Positions 4,800-5,472 of a DNA stretch of 5,472 nt are shown here, piece by piece. The stretch spans positions 1 to 5,472 of the forward strand of contig JAFAFA010000020.1 of the NCBI GenBank assembly GCA_023423695.1, given 5' to 3'. This DNA comes from Pseudomonadota bacterium. Its GTDB lineage: Bacteria; Pseudomonadota; Alphaproteobacteria; Azospirillales; Azospirillaceae. The notes under the pieces are model-generated. The model did no database searches, was not told the DNA's origin, and saw nothing but the letters and a program-made list of their open reading frames with translations. Every line of letters starts with the position of its first letter. The first letter of the stretch is position 1. The position numbers were made by a program, and so were the translations under genes.

Positions 4800-5472
4800 C
4801 AGTCGTCTCGCTTTCGCCGGAGCTCTACCAGGCTGGGCGGCGGGGCCTCGGGCTGGATGGTCGCGTGGCTGATCGCGTGGAGCTTGGCGAGCCGCTCGGA
4901 GACCATGCGGGCGACGTCGGTGCCGTGCGCGCCCTGGCGCAGCACCACGTGCGCGCTCAGCAGGACCTCGCCGGGCACGAGCGACCAGACGTGCAGATCG
5001 TGCACGTCGGTGACGCCCTCGGTCGCGCGGATGGTCGCCTCGAGCTCGTCGACCTTCACGCCCTCGGGCGCGCCCTCCATCAGCACGTGCGTCGTGTCGC
5101 GGAGGAGGCGCACCGCGCCCCAGAGGATGAGGACGGCGATGGTGAGCGACGCGATCGGATCGGCGAGCGTGAAGCCGAGGCCGAGCACGAGCCCGCCGGC
5201 GACGAGCGCGGCGACCGAGCCGAGCGCGTCGCTCAGCACGTGGAAGAGGGCGGCGCGCACGTTGATCGAGCCGCCGCCCTGGCTCGCGAGCACCCACGCG
5301 GAGACCAGGTTGACGACCAGACCGAGCCCGGCGGTGACGATGAGCCCGAGCCCGCGGATCGCCGGCGGGTCCTCGAGCCGCTCGATCGCCTCGGCGATCA
5401 CCAGCACCCCGGCCACGCCGAGGGCGGCCGCGTTGAGGAGCGCGCCCATCACCTCGGCGCGCCGGTAGCCGA
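4799..5472 (-). CDS. Cation diffusion facilitator (CzcD/ZitB-type metal efflux), C-terminal part
   Basis: This is a CDF family transporter, which uses proton exchange to move Zn2+ and often Co2+ or Cd2+ out of the cytoplasm. The gene runs off the right edge. The frame stays open to 5472 and reads GYRRAEV just before the ATG/GTG pair at 5447-5452, the conserved motif that precedes TM3, so that pair is internal and not the start. About 223 residues are visible. They hold TM3, TM4, TM5 with the metal-binding HVLSD (His codon 5240-5242, Asp codon 5228-5230), and TM6 after ADPIASL. The cytoplasmic dimerisation domain follows, with the typical VTDVHDLHVWSL and HATIQPE motifs. TM1, TM2 and the other half of the transport site lie outside the window. 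The TM4-TM5 linker is short (QGGGSINVRAALF) and lacks a His-rich loop. HxxxD in TM5 fits Zn2+ transport, but the exact metal cannot be fixed. No partner gene is seen. Confidence 0.95.
   Translation of the reverse strand, partial: GYRRAEVMGALLNAAALGVAGVLVIAEAIERLEDPPAIRGLGLIVTAGLGLVVNLVSAWVLASQGGGSINVRAALFHVLSDALGSVAALVAGGLVLGLGFTLADPIASLTIAVLILWGAVRLLRDTTHVLMEGAPEGVKVDELEATIRATEGVTDVHDLHVWSLVPGEVLLSAHVVLRQGAHGTDVARMVSERLAKLHAISHATIQPEAPPPSLVELRRKRDD

Noticed and set aside
4554..5297. 247-aa open frame on the - strand
   Set aside because: It overlaps the cation efflux gene in another frame, is extremely Arg-rich, and its C-terminal part is only the translation of the 107-bp duplication.
5447..5452. 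ATG/GTG as the start of the metal transporter
   Set aside because: The open frame continues upstream with the conserved GYRRAEV motif of CDF proteins, so these codons are internal and the gene is cut by the window edge.
4323..5468. 381-aa open frame on the + strand
   Set aside because: It is antisense to the cation efflux gene, crosses the repeat region, and gives a Ser/Thr/Arg-rich translation typical of a G+C-rich shadow frame.

Overview
The window has high G+C and looks like Myxococcota, possibly a Sandaracinus-like or other Polyangia-type genome. This is an inference from base composition, the row of Cys-rich lipoproteins, the PKD-type surface protein and the repeat-rich intergenic DNA. 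No marker gene fixes the taxon. The window is cut through a gene at both ends.

Layout. (1) Bases 2-481, + strand: the 3' end of an unrecognised acidic protein. (2) Bases 3441 down to 513, - strand: a compact three-gene operon in which every product carries an export signal and a lipobox. The first gene encodes a 660-residue lipoprotein with a PKD (K319L-like) domain and a second C-terminal Ig-like domain. It is followed by a 160-residue lipoprotein and a 174-residue lipoprotein with 12 cysteines after the lipidation site. The frames overlap (13 and 49 bp), which suggests translational coupling. Parts of this operon have clearly lower G+C than the flanking genes. (3) Bases 3442-3804: a divergent promoter region. 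(4) Bases 3805-4269, + strand: a 154-residue soluble protein of unknown function with a good ribosome binding site. (5) Bases 4270-4798: a non-coding region between two convergent genes, made almost wholly of two unrelated repeats. One is a 22-bp tandem array of about ten diverged units in perfect register (4312-4531). The other is a nearly exact 107-bp tandem duplication (4585-4799) that ends at the next stop codon. (6) Bases 4799-5472, - strand: the C-terminal two thirds of a cation diffusion facilitator (Zn/Co/Cd efflux), running off the right edge.

Functional reading. The lipoprotein operon probably makes a set of envelope proteins that act together, but nothing here names the process. 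The metal efflux gene and the 154-residue gene look like unrelated chromosomal neighbours. The most unusual signal is the 22-bp array. Its units differ at many positions, yet the 22-bp spacing never slips, and each unit is a 17-bp imperfect palindrome plus a 5-bp variable linker. Because 22 is not a multiple of 3 and the G-A and T-C anchor positions hold in nearly every unit, this looks like phased protein-binding sites or a transcribed hairpin chain rather than coding sequence.
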